Source: Pseudomonas sp. TMP9 (GTDB lineage: Bacteria; Pseudomonadota; Gammaproteobacteria; Pseudomonadales; Pseudomonadaceae). From it: DNA of 64,000 nt. The translations under genes were made by a program, and so were the position numbers. Positions within the stretch are counted from its first letter, which is position 1. Every line of letters starts with the position of its first letter. The notes below the pieces were generated by a model. The model was given only the letters and a program-made list of their open reading frames with translations. It searched no databases and was not told the DNA's origin. Shown here piece by piece: positions 62,468 through 64,000 of the stretch. The stretch spans positions 1,984,001 through 2,048,000 of the forward strand of contig NZ_CP149803.1 of NCBI RefSeq assembly GCF_037943105.1, written 5' to 3'.

Positions 62468-62542
62468 CGTAGGGTGGACAGTTTTTCCCCGTCCACCGCA
62501 CGCGCGGTCAAGGTGGATCGATACAGCATGACCCACCCTACG
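62468..62542. repeat. 75-bp terminal-inverted-repeat element between acnD and prpF
   Basis: CGTAGGGTGG (62468-62477) and CCACCCTACG (62533-62542) are perfect 10-bp termini. An inner stem GGTGGAC/GTCCACC is at 62473-62497. The end ACCCACCCTACGAA is the same as at 24752-24765. It looks like a REP- or MITE-like dispersed element inserted within the acnD-prpF operon. Confidence 0.8.
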
Positions 62543-62574
62543 AAAGACCAAGGCGTTGCCGCCCCGGTGGCAGA

Positions 62575-64000
62575 TCAGCCCTTGGTGGACTCAAGGAAGT
62601 CTTGGGCGAAACGCTGCAGCACGCCGCCAGCTTCGTAAATCAGCACTTCTTCGTCGCTGTCCAAACGGCACGTCATCGGCACCTCAACACGCTCGCCGTT
62701 GCGACGGTTGATGACTAGCGTCAAGGTGGCGCGCGGTGTGCGCGTGCCAATCACGTCGTAGCTCTCCGTGCCGTCGATGCCCAAGGTCAGCCGCGTAGTG
62801 CCTGGTTTGAACTCCAGCGGCAGCACGCCCATACCGATCAGGTTGGTGCGGTGAATGCGCTCAAAGCCTTCAGCGGCAATCACCTCAACACCGGCCAGAC
62901 GCGGTCCTTTGGCAGCCCAGTCACGCGAGCTGCCTTGGCCATAGTCGGCACCGGCGATGATGATCAGGTTTTGCTTGCGGCCCATATAGGTTTCGATGGC
63001 TTCCCACATGCGTATTACTTTGCCTTCCGGCTCGACGCGGGTTAGCGAGCCCTTCTGCACCTTGCCATCCACCACGGCCATTTCGTTGACCAGCTGTGGG
63101 TTGGCGAAGGTCGCACGCTGCGCCGTCAAATGGTCGCCGCGGTGGGTGGCGTAAGAGTTGAAGTCCTCTTCCGGCAAGCCCATTTTGTGCAGGTACTCGC
63201 CCGCCGCTGAATCCAGCAAGATGGCGTTAGAAGGCGACAGGTGATCGGTGGTGATGTTGTCCGGCAGCACCGCCAGCGGCAACATGCCTTTGAGCGTGCG
63301 CTCGCCGGCCAGCGCGCCTTCCCAGTAAGGCGGACGGCGGATATAGGTCGACATCGGGCGCCAGTCGTACAGCGGGCTTTCAGACTCGGTCACTGTGCCT
63401 AAATCAAACATCGGGATGTAAACCTGATGAAACTGCTCCGGCTTAACGCAGGAGGCGACGATGGCGTCGATTTCTTCATCGCTGGGCCACAGGTCTTTCA
63501 GCGTGACCGGGTTGCCACTCTTATCCAGGCCCAGCACATCCTGCTCAATATCAAAGCGCACTGTGCCGGCGATGGCATACGCTACCACCAGCGGCGGCGA
63601 AGCCAAGAACGCTTGCTTGGCGTAGGGGTGAATACGCCCATCGAAGTTACGGTTACCACTCAGAACAGCCGTGGCATACAGGTCGCGGTCGATAATTTCT
63701 TGCTGAATGGCTGGGTCCAGCGCACCGGACATGCCGTTACATGTGGTGCAGGCGTAGCCAACGATGCCGAAACCGAGCTGCTCCATCTCGGACAACAGGC
63801 CCGCCTCTTCCAGATAGAGTTTGGCGACCTTAGAGCCCGGTGCAAACGAGGTTTTAACCCAGGGCTTGCGCTGCAAGCCGAGTTCGTTAGCCTTCTTCGC
63901 CACTAGGCCCGCGGCTACTACGTTGCGCGGGTTAGAGGTGTTGGTGCAGCTGGTGATCGCAGCGATGATTACGGCGCCATCAGGCATCAGACCCTCGGCC
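62575..64000 (-). CDS. acnD: 2-methylcitrate dehydratase AcnD, C-terminal part (cut by window end)
   Basis: An aconitase-family dehydratase that converts 2-methylcitrate to 2-methylaconitate, Fe/S dependent. The window holds the last 474 codons or so; the N-terminal part, with one Fe-S cysteine region partly included, lies beyond 64000. Seen here are AAITSCTNTSNP (first Cys), YACTTCNGMSG (the CxxC pair), and the swivel domain with ADYGQGSSRDWAAKG. AcnA-like size is expected overall. Its product is passed to PrpF, encoded 130 bp downstream. Confidence 0.95.
   Translation of the reverse strand, partial: AEGLMPDGAVIIAAITSCTNTSNPRNVVAAGLVAKKANELGLQRKPWVKTSFAPGSKVAKLYLEEAGLLSEMEQLGFGIVGYACTTCNGMSGALDPAIQQEIIDRDLYATAVLSGNRNFDGRIHPYAKQAFLASPPLVVAYAIAGTVRFDIEQDVLGLDKSGNPVTLKDLWPSDEEIDAIVASCVKPEQFHQVYIPMFDLGTVTESESPLYDWRPMSTYIRRPPYWEGALAGERTLKGMLPLAVLPDNITTDHLSPSNAILLDSAAGEYLHKMGLPEEDFNSYATHRGDHLTAQRATFANPQLVNEMAVVDGKVQKGSLTRVEPEGKVIRMWEAIETYMGRKQNLIIIAGADYGQGSSRDWAAKGPRLAGVEVIAAEGFERIHRTNLIGMGVLPLEFKPGTTRLTLGIDGTESYDVIGTRTPRATLTLVINRRNGERVEVPMTCRLDSDEEVLIYEAGGVLQRFAQDFLESTKG

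Noticed and set aside
1..64000. tRNA, rRNA, prophage or insertion-sequence genes
   Set aside because: None could be recognised. No transposase, integrase or cloverleaf-like segment was seen in any frame or gap.

Overview
This 64 kb window is chromosomal DNA from a Pseudomonas or a very close relative. The evidence is gene content and order. I recognise from memory several blocks typical of P. aeruginosa: aroC to prmB to folE, phoP-phoQ, apeB next to a GntR/ABC cassette, and a cobA/nirD/nirB/acnB neighbourhood running on to oprF-sigX-cmpX-crfX-cmaX-rraA-esterase-ppsA-ppsR. Protein lengths match that genus (PpsA 791 aa, AcnB 869 aa, PhoP 225 aa). GC content looks like high 50s percent, and coding density is high on both strands. 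I see no tRNA, rRNA, CRISPR array, prophage or transposase.

Layout. 1-11.7 kb: shared housekeeping genes (partial MFS transporter, aroC, an exported hydrolase, a membrane-anchored unknown, a 1158-residue transporter-like hybrid kinase, prmB, an isochorismatase-fold protein, smrA, folE, a thioredoxin-fold protein). 11.7-16.4 kb: a six-gene minus-strand copper-handling operon (CusF-like protein, cupredoxin, Tat-exported multicopper oxidase, TolC-type lipoprotein, two small secreted proteins), with a cysteine-motif protein diverging from it. 17-21 kb: phoP-phoQ preceded by an exported NTF2-like protein where oprH would be expected, then a SOUL protein. A four-copy, 11-bp-phased CTGAAC array lies between the last two. 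21-24.6 kb: MFS transporter, phosphopantetheinyl transferase, M18 aminopeptidase. 24.8-31 kb: a GntR regulator next to a tightly overlapping operon coding for a binding protein, an alkaline-phosphatase-superfamily enzyme, two permeases, an ATPase and a HAD phosphatase. I read this as a system for importing and dephosphorylating a phosphorylated compound or phosphonate. 31-36.3 kb: braB, a DUF1289 protein, and acnB behind a nested inverted-repeat element.

36.5-51.8 kb is the assimilatory nitrate region: nasS-nasT (sensor and ANTAR antiterminator), alaC, a lipoprotein, a LexA-controlled small protein, the nitrate ABC transporter (nasF-nasE-nasD), a thioesterase, then nirB-nirD-nasA-cobA. Both structural operons have a sigma-54-like promoter followed by a leader with six-base-loop hairpins and an intrinsic terminator, the layout expected for NasT antitermination. 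The nasST leader itself also holds a hairpin with a loop of the A1/G4 type and a terminator-like hairpin, which suggests autoregulation.

51.9-64 kb: oprF-sigX-cmpX-crfX-cmaX-rraA, an esterase, ppsA with its divergent regulator ppsR, then prpF and the C-terminal part of acnD (2-methylcitrate cycle), cut by the window end. A repeat element sits between prpF and acnD. No single locus is plainly a wholly new system. The strongest candidates for something undescribed are the nasST leader, the acnB upstream element, the CTGAAC array and the phosphatase/ABC cassette.
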